A stretch of 64,000 bases of DNA from the NCBI RefSeq assembly GCF_030758615.1, contig NZ_CP132381.1, positions 310,001-374,000 of the forward strand. Direction: 5' to 3'. This stretch comes from Gilliamella apis (GTDB taxonomy: Bacteria; Pseudomonadota; Gammaproteobacteria; Enterobacterales; Orbaceae). The notes under the pieces are model-generated. The model had not been told where the DNA came from. It made no database searches and saw only the letters and a program-made list of their open reading frames with translations. Made by a program: the position numbers and the translations under genes. Position 1 is the stretch's first letter; each line of letters begins with the position of its first letter. Shown one piece after another: positions 38,722-47,761 of the stretch.

Positions 38722-40566
38722 TTAGAGTTGAATACCGTATTTATTTTCAATAAATAGATCTAACTTTTTTTGATTCTTTTCTTTTAAAATATAATTAATT
38801 TCTTCATCTGAGAAATTGTAGATTCCAAAATTATTAATATAGTTTCCATTTAATGAATAATAATCAGAAGAATAGGGTTTACTTGTTGTTTTGATATAGT
38901 ACCAAAATAGTCTTGATTCGATAATACGTTTTATAAGTAACAGTTCTTTTTTAGTATGTCCGACTATTGCTATTCCATTATAGAATAAAAGATCTTTATC
39001 GGTTGAGATAATACTGCTTGGTGTCTTATTAGACATTTTAGGGAGGAATAATTTATTACCAATTACATTTAGTGACTGTGTTCTACCAAACGCAAACCAA
39101 TCCTCATATTTACCTGAACCTTTATCTCTTTTAGCAAGAATATCTTTTTTACTCAAAAGGTATCGATAAGCTTCTGGATATTTTGTCTTCAATATACTTT
39201 CTTTAATTAATTTTGCACTAGAGTGTGTATCTCTATTATAGGGAAATATTATTTTTTCTTCTAAGTCTTTTAATGAATATGAGCTACTTAATTTATTTGA
39301 ATTAATAATACTTTTACATAATTCTTTTTCTATTTTGTAATCTTTATCTTTATTAAAATAATAATATTTTTCATCTTCATAAATTGGTTTAAATATATAT
39401 ATATCATTTTTTAATGTTGCTAAACCATGACTAGTTTTATATTTTTCACCAAAAGGGCTTCCTATTTCTTCAATCTTAGAGATTATATCTGTATCTTTCA
39501 AATTCCATCCTTTTTTAGAATTTAAGAGAGAGTATTTTATTTTATTGAATTGTTTTTTATCATTTAAATTATTACTTTCTGATTTGTAATATTCTAAATA
39601 GCTAGAAATTTTATTTTTAATAAAACATATACATGTATAAGTATTTCTAGATCGAAAAATTTGTTCACAGCCAAAATCAATAATTTGAAAGTTCAATTGT
39701 TTATTTTGGAAATATTCACGTAATGCACGCCCATTCAAACTTTTGAAAAAAGTATTCATTGTTATATAACCAAGAATGCCTTCTGATGCTAAATTTTCGA
39801 TCGCAATTTGAAAGAAAGGTATATATAAATCAGAATTTCCTGTGGAGCTTACTGACCAGTTTTTTAATAATTTTTTAGTTTCAATATTTAAGTTACGGGC
39901 ACAAACATAGGGGGGATTTCCTAAAATAATATTAAAACCAGAAAAATCACTAATATAGTCATTCCAATTAAATATTAATGCATCACCAACAAATAAATTA
40001 AATTTGAATTCAGGTATATCTTCACCATTTATTAATGCTAAAAGAGAAAGTAATAATTTTGTTCTTTGTATTGAATATTCTTGAATATCTAAACCAAAAA
40101 TATTTTTTTCAAAAATATTTTTATAGGTTTCATTAGTTAATTTTTTTAAATTTTGTGCTGCATTAAACAAAAAACCTCCACAACCACAAGATATATCAGC
40201 TATTTTTATAGTGGAAATATCTTTTCTTTTTTTAAGGACTGTATTGGTAATGTATGTTCGAATATTTTTGGGTGTATATACTGCACCGTTAACAATTCTA
40301 TCTGAAGGAGATATGACATATTCAAAAAGCTTGATTAGTTCTTCAAAATTAAATTCATGAATTTCATTATTAATTAAATCTAGGAAAGTATTAAATAATT
40401 TATTATTTGTTTTTTTCATTGATGTAATTAAATAGGATTTTATTAATTTATTATTTTTTAGTGAAATATTATTTTTATAAATGAATGCTGAGATGATTAG
40501 TTGATCAACCTCAAAAGGTTTCGTTATTTTATTATGTTTGAAATATGTGATTACTTTATTTTTCAT
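38722..40566 (-). CDS. N6-adenine DNA methyltransferase, Eco57I/TaqI-like
   Basis: A 614-aa adenine methyltransferase in one chain. GAVYTPKNIRTYI near 97 (motif X), IADISCGCGGFLFNA near 123 (motif I), FGLDIQEYSIQRTKLLL near 158, and the catalytic NIILGNPPYVCAR near 212 are present. A long C-terminal target-recognition region of the TaqI-C type follows. It is the last gene of a leftward locus with an HNH nuclease, a receiver protein and a dual-ATPase kinase-like protein; a gap of 135 nt separates it from the HNH gene. It may modify host DNA to protect it from the HNH enzyme. It is strongly AT-rich. Confidence 0.82.
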   Translation of the reverse strand: MKNKVITYFKHNKITKPFEVDQLIISAFIYKNNISLKNNKLIKSYLITSMKKTNNKLFNTFLDLINNEIHEFNFEELIKLFEYVISPSDRIVNGAVYTPKNIRTYITNTVLKKRKDISTIKIADISCGCGGFLFNAAQNLKKLTNETYKNIFEKNIFGLDIQEYSIQRTKLLLSLLALINGEDIPEFKFNLFVGDALIFNWNDYISDFSGFNIILGNPPYVCARNLNIETKKLLKNWSVSSTGNSDLYIPFFQIAIENLASEGILGYITMNTFFKSLNGRALREYFQNKQLNFQIIDFGCEQIFRSRNTYTCICFIKNKISSYLEYYKSESNNLNDKKQFNKIKYSLLNSKKGWNLKDTDIISKIEEIGSPFGEKYKTSHGLATLKNDIYIFKPIYEDEKYYYFNKDKDYKIEKELCKSIINSNKLSSSYSLKDLEEKIIFPYNRDTHSSAKLIKESILKTKYPEAYRYLLSKKDILAKRDKGSGKYEDWFAFGRTQSLNVIGNKLFLPKMSNKTPSSIISTDKDLLFYNGIAIVGHTKKELLLIKRIIESRLFWYYIKTTSKPYSSDYYSLNGNYINNFGIYNFSDEEINYILKEKNQKKLDLFIENKYGIQL

Positions 40567-40701
40567 GAGTAAATTAATAATTAAAATATATTTATGAAAT
40601 AAAATATTACTAGTATGTTATAAAACAATAACTTTTTTTCAAAAAATTTTCATAAGTTATCTATGTACTAAATAATAGTTTATCGCAATTATTGTATCCA
40701 T

Positions 40702-41307
40702 TTATAGTTGTTCTTTGTGTTCTTTTAAAGTAGAAAAGCTTTTATTAAGTTTCTTTGATATAATATAGAATTCCTTAAAGGATTCATTATCCATTTGTTG
40801 TTCTATTTTTTTTTCTAAGACAATTAGTTTTTCCTGTAATTGTTCTACTAACCATATTATATCTATCGGCCGTACATTAAATTTAAAATGTGAAACCATA
40901 TAATTACCAACTTCAGTATTAGCGATAATACTTCCATTTTCATCTCTGGATAAATGAACATCATAATCAGACGATGCTGGATCTACATATCCTTGTATAT
41001 TATTGTGATGCGATGTGAATGATTTTGATGGCCAATCATTCGATTTGTTTCTGTTACAAACTGAACAAGAATAAACTAGATTTTCATATTTATAGGTTAA
41101 CTCATCTTTACCATTTTCTTTACAGAAAGATAGAGGTATAAAATGATCTATTTGGCTTTGGCAAGATATATATTCGAAGTTCTTACCACAATACCCACAA
41201 ATATTTTTAAAGTCTTCAATTAATATAGATCTATAATTTCTATAATCTTTCAGTAAAGAATAATTAGTTCTTCTTGTTATTATTCTATTTCCATGAACTC
41301 TTGCCAT
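40702..41307 (-). CDS. HNH endonuclease
   Basis: A 201-aa nuclease. A zinc-finger HNH motif is visible: CGYCGKNF near 37, the catalytic SQIDHFIPLSF near 51, an asparagine in YENLVYSC near 75 and the second cysteine pair in CSVCNRNKS near 80. The C-terminal third is a coiled-coil-like helix (EQLQEKLIVLEKKIEQQ). Its start lies 3 nt after the stop of the receiver-domain gene, so the two are translationally coupled. It is the likely effector of the locus. Retron or McrA-type HNH proteins are distant alternatives. Confidence 0.8.
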   Translation of the reverse strand: MARVHGNRIITRRTNYSLLKDYRNYRSILIEDFKNICGYCGKNFEYISCQSQIDHFIPLSFCKENGKDELTYKYENLVYSCSVCNRNKSNDWPSKSFTSHHNNIQGYVDPASSDYDVHLSRDENGSIIANTEVGNYMVSHFKFNVRPIDIIWLVEQLQEKLIVLEKKIEQQMDNESFKEFYIISKKLNKSFSTLKEHKEQL

Positions 41308-41310
41308 AAT

Positions 41311-41955
41311 TTATTTTTTTATCAGATTTTTTTCGATTTTGCTTAGAATAAATAGCATATCTTGTATATTTCTTTTTGTATCTTTGTATAACAATATATC
41401 TGGAATGTCATCAACGTAATTATAAGCTCTTAAAACTCTATATAATGAGTAAAATCTAAATTCTTCATCAGCTGTTATTTCATTTTTTGAATATTTCGAA
41501 TATAAAATGTTATATTCTTCTAAGGATAGTGTTAATCGTTTTATAAAACATTCTGCACCATTTTCTATAAATTTTACGAATTCTATAAATTCTTGTGAGT
41601 CACTTTCTTTAAGAATAATATTTTTATCTCTAATATATATGCTTGGAACAAGCTTTTCACTAATTCCATTTTCAACATAATTGGTAAATAAAATACAAGG
41701 AAAAGATGGTAGGATTTCGTTTAATTCTTTAATAATTTTGGTGCCTAAATTTTTAGAAGGGAAATTCATAAGATCATAATCGACTAATAAACATAATAAT
41801 TGTTTTGATAGAATAAAATTAATTACTATTTCAATATTAGTTATATTGTTAATATCTTCTAATGTAATAAGTTCAATATTATTTTTCTTAAAACTTCTAT
41901 GCATATTTTGTTGAATATCACTATAATCATCATCCAAGAAACCCAGCTTTATCAT
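41311..41955 (-). CDS. Receiver-domain protein with unknown C-terminal domain
   Basis: A 214-aa protein with a response-regulator receiver pattern in residues 1-125: acidic cluster FLDDDYSD near 6-13, the phospho-acceptor aspartate in CLLVDYDLM near 59, the threonine in ILFTNY near 92 and the lysine in NIILKES near 116. The C-terminal 90 residues are helical and match no output domain I know; there is no DNA-binding motif. It overlaps the preceding kinase-like gene by 4 nt (ATGA) and is followed by the HNH gene, so it probably relays a signal between them. Confidence 0.72.
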   Translation of the reverse strand: MIKLGFLDDDYSDIQQNMHRSFKKNNIELITLEDINNITNIEIVINFILSKQLLCLLVDYDLMNFPSKNLGTKIIKELNEILPSFPCILFTNYVENGISEKLVPSIYIRDKNIILKESDSQEFIEFVKFIENGAECFIKRLTLSLEEYNILYSKYSKNEITADEEFRFYSLYRVLRAYNYVDDIPDILLYKDTKRNIQDMLFILSKIEKNLIKK

Positions 41956-44183
41956 ATTTCTCTTCCTTTAAAATAAATCTCAATTATAAAACCATCGTTG
42001 CTTGTTTTGTTTTTCGATAGATCAACGTACCCTTTATATTCGGAAATTATATTTTTTACTATCCACAATCCTAAGCCAGTTCCTATAATTTCATCATTAG
42101 CATCTCTTTTATCTGTTACTCCATATTCCAAAATTTTATCAGGATTTTTTTTAAAACTTTCAAGTAATCCAGAACCATTATCTTTGTATTTAATGAAATT
42201 ATATTCACCATTATTACCTATTTTAATATTGATTTCTTTGTTACTAATATTATTTGTTTTAAACATAAATACACTATTAGTGATTAGATTATTTATAATA
42301 CTCTCGAAATCATATGAAAAACATCTAATCTCAATTTCTTGATTTGGATCAAATATAAATTCAATATTCTTATTGATATTTTTCCATGTTGTAATCGACG
42401 AATTAATAATTTGGCTTAGCTTTAGTAATTTCATTTTTCTTTTGTCTTTTTTTATAGATTCTAATGAAACGCTAAACCAAGAGTTAAAACTTTCATGTAA
42501 TGGTCTTATTTTGGCTAATTCTTTTAAAGCATTCTCAACATCATTGTCTTCTTTTAATAATTCATAAGCTTCTTTTACTCCCAAATTAAGTTTCATTGTC
42601 AAAGTTTTTATTTCATGAATATATGTATTTACCACTATTCCTGTTGTAGCCAGAGCTCTTAGGAGCCCCATTTCTTCTTCAAGTTCTATTATTTTTTCAG
42701 ATTGATAATCTAAGGCTTCTTTTACCTGTTTTGCATCTATTTTCGGTGATTCATTTTGTGATTTATTTTGAAAAGTTTGTTCTATTTCATCTTTTAATCT
42801 ATTTAATTTTTTTCCACGCTCATTAATATTTTCATCACGAATATTGAGTTTTCTAATAACATATTGTCTATCTTCTTCAATAAATTTAATTATAGAAATA
42901 ATGAACTCTTTGAAGATTATAAATTCAGGTGTTTCAATTATCCCTTCTCTACTAGATTTATCAGGTAAATTTTTATTTTCTCTTGAAAGGTAAATTTGAC
43001 CACTAATTTGATTATTGTGAACTTTCCATGAACCTGATTTATGCGATGGTGATGCCGGTGAGCGAGCTCTACGAGCTGATAAATCTAACCAATCGAATTC
43101 AGGGGAACCTTTGAATCCATAAGGTCGAACAATAAAATTATCTCTATATATTTTTATTCCTGTAATATCTTTTAGATCTCCTTTTCTTCTAGAAAAGTCC
43201 TTATAAAAATATTTTGCTTCGTTTTTATCTTGCGTAACTATTTTATAAAAATATATTTCACCTGTTATTTTTCCCAAATCATAATTTTTCTGTGTTCTGG
43301 GAAGTAACTCTTTTATATTAGTGTTAATTAATTTAGGTATACCCTTGAAATAATTTAAATCATCTTTATTGAATTTAGCTTCATCACTAATTTCTTTTAA
43401 ATTTGCACCAAAATCAAATTCATTACGGTAAAGTGTAATGTCACAATTTCCATTTGTTTCAAGTTCGAAAAACACCTTATAATCATATGAATCAATAAAA
43501 GCTGAATCTATTTTGGCTTTTTCTTTAATTGTATCTTCCTTAAATAAGTATATTTGAAATCCATGGGTATTTGGTGGTAAAAGTTTAGAAAGGGAAAGAA
43601 TAATTTTATCAATTAGTGCATTGGACCAATTATCTCTAAGTTGTGTTAATTTAAAACAAGTTCCTTTGCCAGATAATTTTTCCTTAATTAAGTCAATGAC
43701 ATTTTTATTTAATATTGAAGAGCAAAATTCAAAGTGAGATGTTTTAACATATTCGATATCAGCATAAACATCAGTTATCTTATCAATAGAAGAAAAAAGA
43801 TCCCAATTAATTGACCAAATAAAGTTGCTAGAATCACCTATACTATGCATAGTGCAACTACTTGCTATCCTATCAAGAGCAAAACGTCCGATTCCTTTTT
43901 CGCCTGTTTGAATTCGACCACAATTAGTAACATAATTAGTAATTTTTGATGAGTAACCTATTGTCATCCAATGAGCAGTTAAAATTTGTGGTGTCATTCC
44001 AACCCCATTATCCATTATCCATAAACTTTGAGTAGACTCTTCATAGTAAATTATGCAAATTGGTGCATCAGCATCATATGAATTTTTAACTAATTCACTG
44101 ATGGCACCTTCTAGATTAGATATATTTTCTCGACCAATTAGTCTTGCTGTTTTTGCACTTACATTAAATGGTATTTTAGGCAT
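41952..44183 (-). CDS. Dual GHKL-ATPase protein with histidine-kinase-like C-terminus
   Basis: A 743-aa soluble protein with two GHKL ATPase modules. The N-terminal one is Hsp90/MutL/MORC-like: AISELVKNSYDADA near 26-40, MDNGVGMT near 57 and GEKGIGRFALD near 93. The C-terminal one is kinase-like: a DHp-type H-box VNTYIHEIKTL near 515, an N-box INNLITNS near 634, KDNGSGL near 672 and GTGLGLWIVKNI near 708. No membrane span or standard sensor domain is present. It is the first gene of the locus and overlaps the receiver gene. It is presumably the sensor and phosphodonor of a two-component-like defence module. Confidence 0.75.
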   Translation of the reverse strand: MPKIPFNVSAKTARLIGRENISNLEGAISELVKNSYDADAPICIIYYEESTQSLWIMDNGVGMTPQILTAHWMTIGYSSKITNYVTNCGRIQTGEKGIGRFALDRIASSCTMHSIGDSSNFIWSINWDLFSSIDKITDVYADIEYVKTSHFEFCSSILNKNVIDLIKEKLSGKGTCFKLTQLRDNWSNALIDKIILSLSKLLPPNTHGFQIYLFKEDTIKEKAKIDSAFIDSYDYKVFFELETNGNCDITLYRNEFDFGANLKEISDEAKFNKDDLNYFKGIPKLINTNIKELLPRTQKNYDLGKITGEIYFYKIVTQDKNEAKYFYKDFSRRKGDLKDITGIKIYRDNFIVRPYGFKGSPEFDWLDLSARRARSPASPSHKSGSWKVHNNQISGQIYLSRENKNLPDKSSREGIIETPEFIIFKEFIISIIKFIEEDRQYVIRKLNIRDENINERGKKLNRLKDEIEQTFQNKSQNESPKIDAKQVKEALDYQSEKIIELEEEMGLLRALATTGIVVNTYIHEIKTLTMKLNLGVKEAYELLKEDNDVENALKELAKIRPLHESFNSWFSVSLESIKKDKRKMKLLKLSQIINSSITTWKNINKNIEFIFDPNQEIEIRCFSYDFESIINNLITNSVFMFKTNNISNKEINIKIGNNGEYNFIKYKDNGSGLLESFKKNPDKILEYGVTDKRDANDEIIGTGLGLWIVKNIISEYKGYVDLSKNKTSNDGFIIEIYFKGREI

Positions 44184-44591
44184 AAAAGATCTCGTATTTA
44201 GAAAAATACTAAAAAAATTTTTCAGCTATTTTCATTCTATGGAAACTCATCTAAAGTTTATTTTATTTTTAAATAGATAGGAAGCATCAATTTCTATATT
44301 TATAAATATGGGAATTAATATTTAATTAATTATTTTATGTAATAAAATATCTAACTTTATTTTTATTAGGATCAAAATAATATTCCCTATATGTTTCATG
44401 GGGGATCATTAACATAATTTGGGCAGAATAAATGATAAAAGTTTTGATATACTTCCATTGTTTAATATGTCAACTAAAGGAAAAAGTCCAATTTCTTTTC
44501 ATTATCTACGTTAGTTTGTGGTGACAATTTTTCCAGTTTTATATACTTGTTATAAATTAAAGCTAAACTCAAAAATATAATCATTAATAAT
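44184..44591. other. Intergenic region upstream of the kinase-like gene
   Basis: About 400 AT-rich bases with no coding signal. It holds the leftward promoter of the four-gene locus and the 3' flank of ardA. Confidence 0.4.
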
Positions 44592-44628
44592 TACCCTAAT
44601 AAAGCTTTAAATAAGCTTTATTAGGGTA
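44592..44628 (-). terminator. Perfect 16-bp hairpin after ardA
   Basis: TACCCTAATAAAGCTT (44592-44607) and its exact complement (44613-44628) flank a 5-nt loop, beginning 4 nt after the ardA stop codon. Probably a terminator that isolates ardA from the defence locus. Confidence 0.7.
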
Positions 44629-44632
44629 TTAA

Positions 44633-45310
44633 CTAATCATCAAAATCATTTGGTTCTGTCAAAACACAATACTCTTCAGGAATACTTTCACCATCGTAAT
44701 CGGAACTAAAAGTTTCACCTGTATAATAGATGTAATTACCAGAATAAAATGTGCCATTTTGTTCGAGCGTAATATCATGACCGTAGCGTTCATAATCAAA
44801 GTAGTTACTTAAATTGCCTAGCTCTTTTAAACTATAACAGCCACTTTCTGCAATCCAATAAAAACCTAAATCATATTCATCAGAAATATTGGACAAGGAT
44901 TGAAAGCAATCTAAGTTATCAGATAAATTAATTAAGTCAGTAATAGAATTAACATAGTCTCCAACATCAATAACTGCTTCATAAATTTCCATTTCATCAT
45001 GACTTAATTCGTCAAGTTTACAGGCTAAATAGTTTAATTCATCAAGATTACTATGTTCTGATATATAATTTGATACACCATAGACAGTCGATTCATAATC
45101 TGTTAAGAAATACTCATCATAGTTAATACCATCAATTCCAATTCTTTGAAAGCATTGTTTTACTTGTTCAGATGTTGTTGGCAAGGCAAGCCATTCGCCC
45201 ACTAACTCACCTTCGTTATATTTTCCTAAATTGGTTACAAATACTGAGATCGTACCCGAACCCACCGCAGTGGATTCAGGGTATGACGATACATTCGGTA
45301 ATGTTTGCAT
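44633..45310 (-). CDS. ardA: Antirestriction protein ArdA
   Basis: A 225-aa, strongly acidic DNA mimic. The N-terminal ISVFVTNLGKYNEGELVGEW and the following TSEQVKQCFQRIG segment are diagnostic of ArdA. Acidic residues dominate the rest (DELSHDEMEIYEAV, SIPEEYCVLTEPNDFDD). ArdA proteins occupy type I restriction enzymes by mimicking bent DNA and are carried by mobile elements to survive entry into a new host. I start at the ATG at 45310, at a good distance from AAGGAG. It follows the integrase gene by 72 nt on the same strand. Confidence 0.9.
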   Translation of the reverse strand: MQTLPNVSSYPESTAVGSGTISVFVTNLGKYNEGELVGEWLALPTTSEQVKQCFQRIGIDGINYDEYFLTDYESTVYGVSNYISEHSNLDELNYLACKLDELSHDEMEIYEAVIDVGDYVNSITDLINLSDNLDCFQSLSNISDEYDLGFYWIAESGCYSLKELGNLSNYFDYERYGHDITLEQNGTFYSGNYIYYTGETFSSDYDGESIPEEYCVLTEPNDFDD

Positions 45311-45382
45311 AAACATCTCCTTAAATTTTTAGATATTAAAATAATTGATTTTTGAAAAGAGAATTAAATAGTAGAGTGCTTT

Positions 45383-46630
45383 TTAAGCAGTTTTGAATTC
45401 ATAAGGCATGACATATTCAGTTCGGATTGAATCTAAGTAATCAGCCCACCACTGAACCATTTTTGTTCGTTCAATAATGTGCTGTGCTTTATGAATATAA
45501 GCAGCCCTTACACCATTACGTTCTTGATGACTCATCTGGCGTTCCACAGCATCTCGTGACCAGAGATTAGATTCAACCAAAGCACTACAGGCCATTGTTC
45601 TAAACCCATGCCCACAAAGTTCTGTTTTGGTATCATAGCCAATAGAACGTAATGCTTTGTTTATTGTGTTTTCGCTCATTGGCTTTCTTGCTGAGTGATC
45701 CCCAATAAATACTAGTTCGTACATGCCACTAATTTCATGAATCTGTTTTAAGATTTCAATTGCTTGATCACTTAGTGGAATTAAATGAGGTGTTCTCATT
45801 TTGGAACCTCGTTGAGAATGAGGTACACCATCAATTTCTTCCCTTTCAGCAGGAATAGTCCAAATCTTTTTATCGAAATCAATTTCTAACCAACGAGCAA
45901 ACCGTAGCTCACTAGAACGAATAAATATAAGTAGAGAGAGTTTTATTGCTAATTTGGTTAACTCTCGTCCTTTAAAATTATCAATGCGTTCTAAAAGTTC
46001 AGGTATTTTTTCGAGTTCAAGTGCAGGCCGATGATTCACTTTTACTTTACTCACTACCCCTTTTAGATCTTGAGCAGGATTATAAGAGATGTAACCATTT
46101 TGCACTGCATAGCGCATTATTGCTGAAGTACGTTGCTGTAATCGGCTAGCGACTTCAAACCGACCATTTTCTTCAACAGCTTTAATTGGAACAATTAACT
46201 GACGGGTAGTTAATGCTGAAATAGAATAAGCTCCAATTTTAGGAAATAAATACAATTCTAATGTTCGTAGTACTTTTGCTCTATGTGGCTCAGACCAAGT
46301 TTTGTTATTGCTACACCATTTACGTGCAACTTGCTCAAAAGTAACTTGTATTTCATCTTCAAACTGTTTTGCTTTCTTTTCTACCTGCGGGTCAATATTT
46401 CTAGCTAGTAATGATTTGGCTTCATTTCGTATCTTTCTAGCTTCGCTTAATAAAACATTAGGATATTGGCCTATAGACATTAATTTTTCTTTACCATTGA
46501 AATAATAGCGAAAACGCCAATATTTAGAACCATTTGAATGAACAAGTAAGAATAAACCATCACCATCAGAAAGTTTATATTGTTTATTGTATGGTTTGGC
46601 GGATTTGATTTTTAAATCTGTCAAGGACAT
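45383..46630 (-). CDS. P4-type tyrosine integrase of the island
   Basis: A 415-aa site-specific recombinase. The N-terminal domain (MSLTDLKIKSAKPYNKQYKL) is the DUF4102-type arm-binding domain typical of P4-like integrases that use tRNA genes. The catalytic set is visible: arginine in FIRSSELRFARW near 232, HGFRTMACS (H-x-x-R) near 342, histidine in QMSHQER near 366 and the nucleophilic tyrosine in RAAYIHKA near 375. The protein is complete. It probably inserted this element at tRNA-Phe. It lies in the middle of the island and not at an end, which is unusual. Confidence 0.92.
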   Translation of the reverse strand: MSLTDLKIKSAKPYNKQYKLSDGDGLFLLVHSNGSKYWRFRYYFNGKEKLMSIGQYPNVLLSEARKIRNEAKSLLARNIDPQVEKKAKQFEDEIQVTFEQVARKWCSNNKTWSEPHRAKVLRTLELYLFPKIGAYSISALTTRQLIVPIKAVEENGRFEVASRLQQRTSAIMRYAVQNGYISYNPAQDLKGVVSKVKVNHRPALELEKIPELLERIDNFKGRELTKLAIKLSLLIFIRSSELRFARWLEIDFDKKIWTIPAEREEIDGVPHSQRGSKMRTPHLIPLSDQAIEILKQIHEISGMYELVFIGDHSARKPMSENTINKALRSIGYDTKTELCGHGFRTMACSALVESNLWSRDAVERQMSHQERNGVRAAYIHKAQHIIERTKMVQWWADYLDSIRTEYVMPYEFKTA

Positions 46631-46661
46631 AACGAATTCCTCAATTATAAAAATTTAGATA

Positions 46662-46693
46662 TAAAAAAAGCCACATATTTGACTATGTGGCTT
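46662..46693 (-). terminator. Intrinsic terminator after the AlpA-like gene
   Basis: Read leftward: an AAGCCACATA stem pairs with TATGTGGCTT and is followed by a T-run. It lies between the AlpA-like gene and the integrase gene. Confidence 0.8.
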
Positions 46694-46713
46694 GGGTGAT
46701 AGAAATTTAACTG

Positions 46714-46923
46714 TTAATTAGTTTTAGTCTTTATCCATGCTTCAACTTCTTTTAGGCGCCAACGCGAGGATCTTCCTAGTTTTATAGGGAGTGGAAATTT
46801 ATTCTGCTTTATCAAAGCATAAAACCATTTATCAGTCATGCCTGTAAGTGTGGTGATATATTTCATATCAACTAGGTAATCAGGATGTATTTGTGCATCC
46901 AAAGGGGGTAAGAATGTTGACAT
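46714..46923 (-). CDS. AlpA-family phage regulator/excisionase-like
   Basis: A 69-aa MerR-like winged-helix protein. YITTLTGMTDKWFYALIKQNKFPLPIKLG and the arginine-rich SSRWRLKEVEAWI are the AlpA signature, which recognises DNA through a short helix-turn-helix. AlpA controls the integrase or excision of P4-like elements. It sits upstream of the integrase gene on the same strand, with an intrinsic terminator between them, so the two may have separate promoters. No other phage regulatory gene is visible nearby. Confidence 0.88.
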   Translation of the reverse strand: MSTFLPPLDAQIHPDYLVDMKYITTLTGMTDKWFYALIKQNKFPLPIKLGRSSRWRLKEVEAWIKTKTN

Positions 46924-47761
46924 TGTTGTACCTCTATTGAGTGATGTGGGTTAATTACATTCAATAGATAGGTATCAACAATATTTTTTTACTATTTGAT
47001 AATACATTCCTTATATCTACATTGATTAGATCCTTATTTTTTTAAGTTAGAATTAATATTATTCAAAATTTGATAAAGAGGATCATTATATACTGAGTCT
47101 ATATATTGATCTGAATAAGTAGCACTAAAACAATGATTAGCCAGTTTAGGATCTGAAAGTACCTTTGGAAATGAGTTAGTTTCTATAATTAATTCACAGC
47201 TGGTTAATACTGGTTCTTGTTTCCCTACTAAAGACCAACGTATTTTTTGGTCATAACTTTTGATTTTTAGTATGACAAGAGAATTGTTATAAATACTAAA
47301 ATTAACTTAACAGTATTGACTGTTAAGTTAAGTGCACTTTAAACCTAAAATTCAATAAAATAACCTCATTTAATAAAAAATCACTCATAGCAAAATCTGT
47401 CAATTTTAGTTTTATGGCTATGTTATCTTCATAATAAATCCAATAAATTCAATAAAGTAAACTCAAATTAAGCATTGGAAATTAATAACTGAAACTCCAT
47501 CGTAAACTAATTTGGTGAGAACTTGCTCACAAATAATTGGATACATTATTAAATACATTGAATTAAAAATAAAATTTATATAATTTAATAATGACTAAGT
47601 AATTGGGTCAATAATTCTCATATTACTTAGTGTTAGGAGATTAAAAATATTAGATGGAAGCATGTTCTTTTAGGAAAACACCTCATAGATAGGCAATTAA
47701 ATTTCTCAGAATATATTTTTCTAAATATCTAAATCTATCACCATCAACTAGGAGATAATTT
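46924..47761. other. Gene-poor region between integrase and tartrate modules
   Basis: About 840 bases. The only coding signal is the start-less fragment at 47034-47306. The rest is AT-rich, and the promoter of ttdA must lie near its right end. Confidence 0.5.
47034..47306 (-). pseudogene. Start-less reading frame of about 90 codons, unidentified
   Basis: An open minus-strand frame encodes SYDQKIRWSLVGKQEP, CELIIETNSFPKVLSD and later YNDPLYQILNNIN before a stop. Its codon use is gene-like, but no ATG, GTG or ribosome site opens it and an upstream stop bounds it. It looks like the C-terminus of a truncated gene. I cannot name the family. Confidence 0.35.

Noticed and set aside
41998..42342. 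114-codon open frame on the plus strand inside the dual-ATPase gene
   Set aside because: It lies antisense to conserved GHKL motifs, has no ribosome site, and codes for hydrophobic low-complexity sequence typical of a shadow frame.
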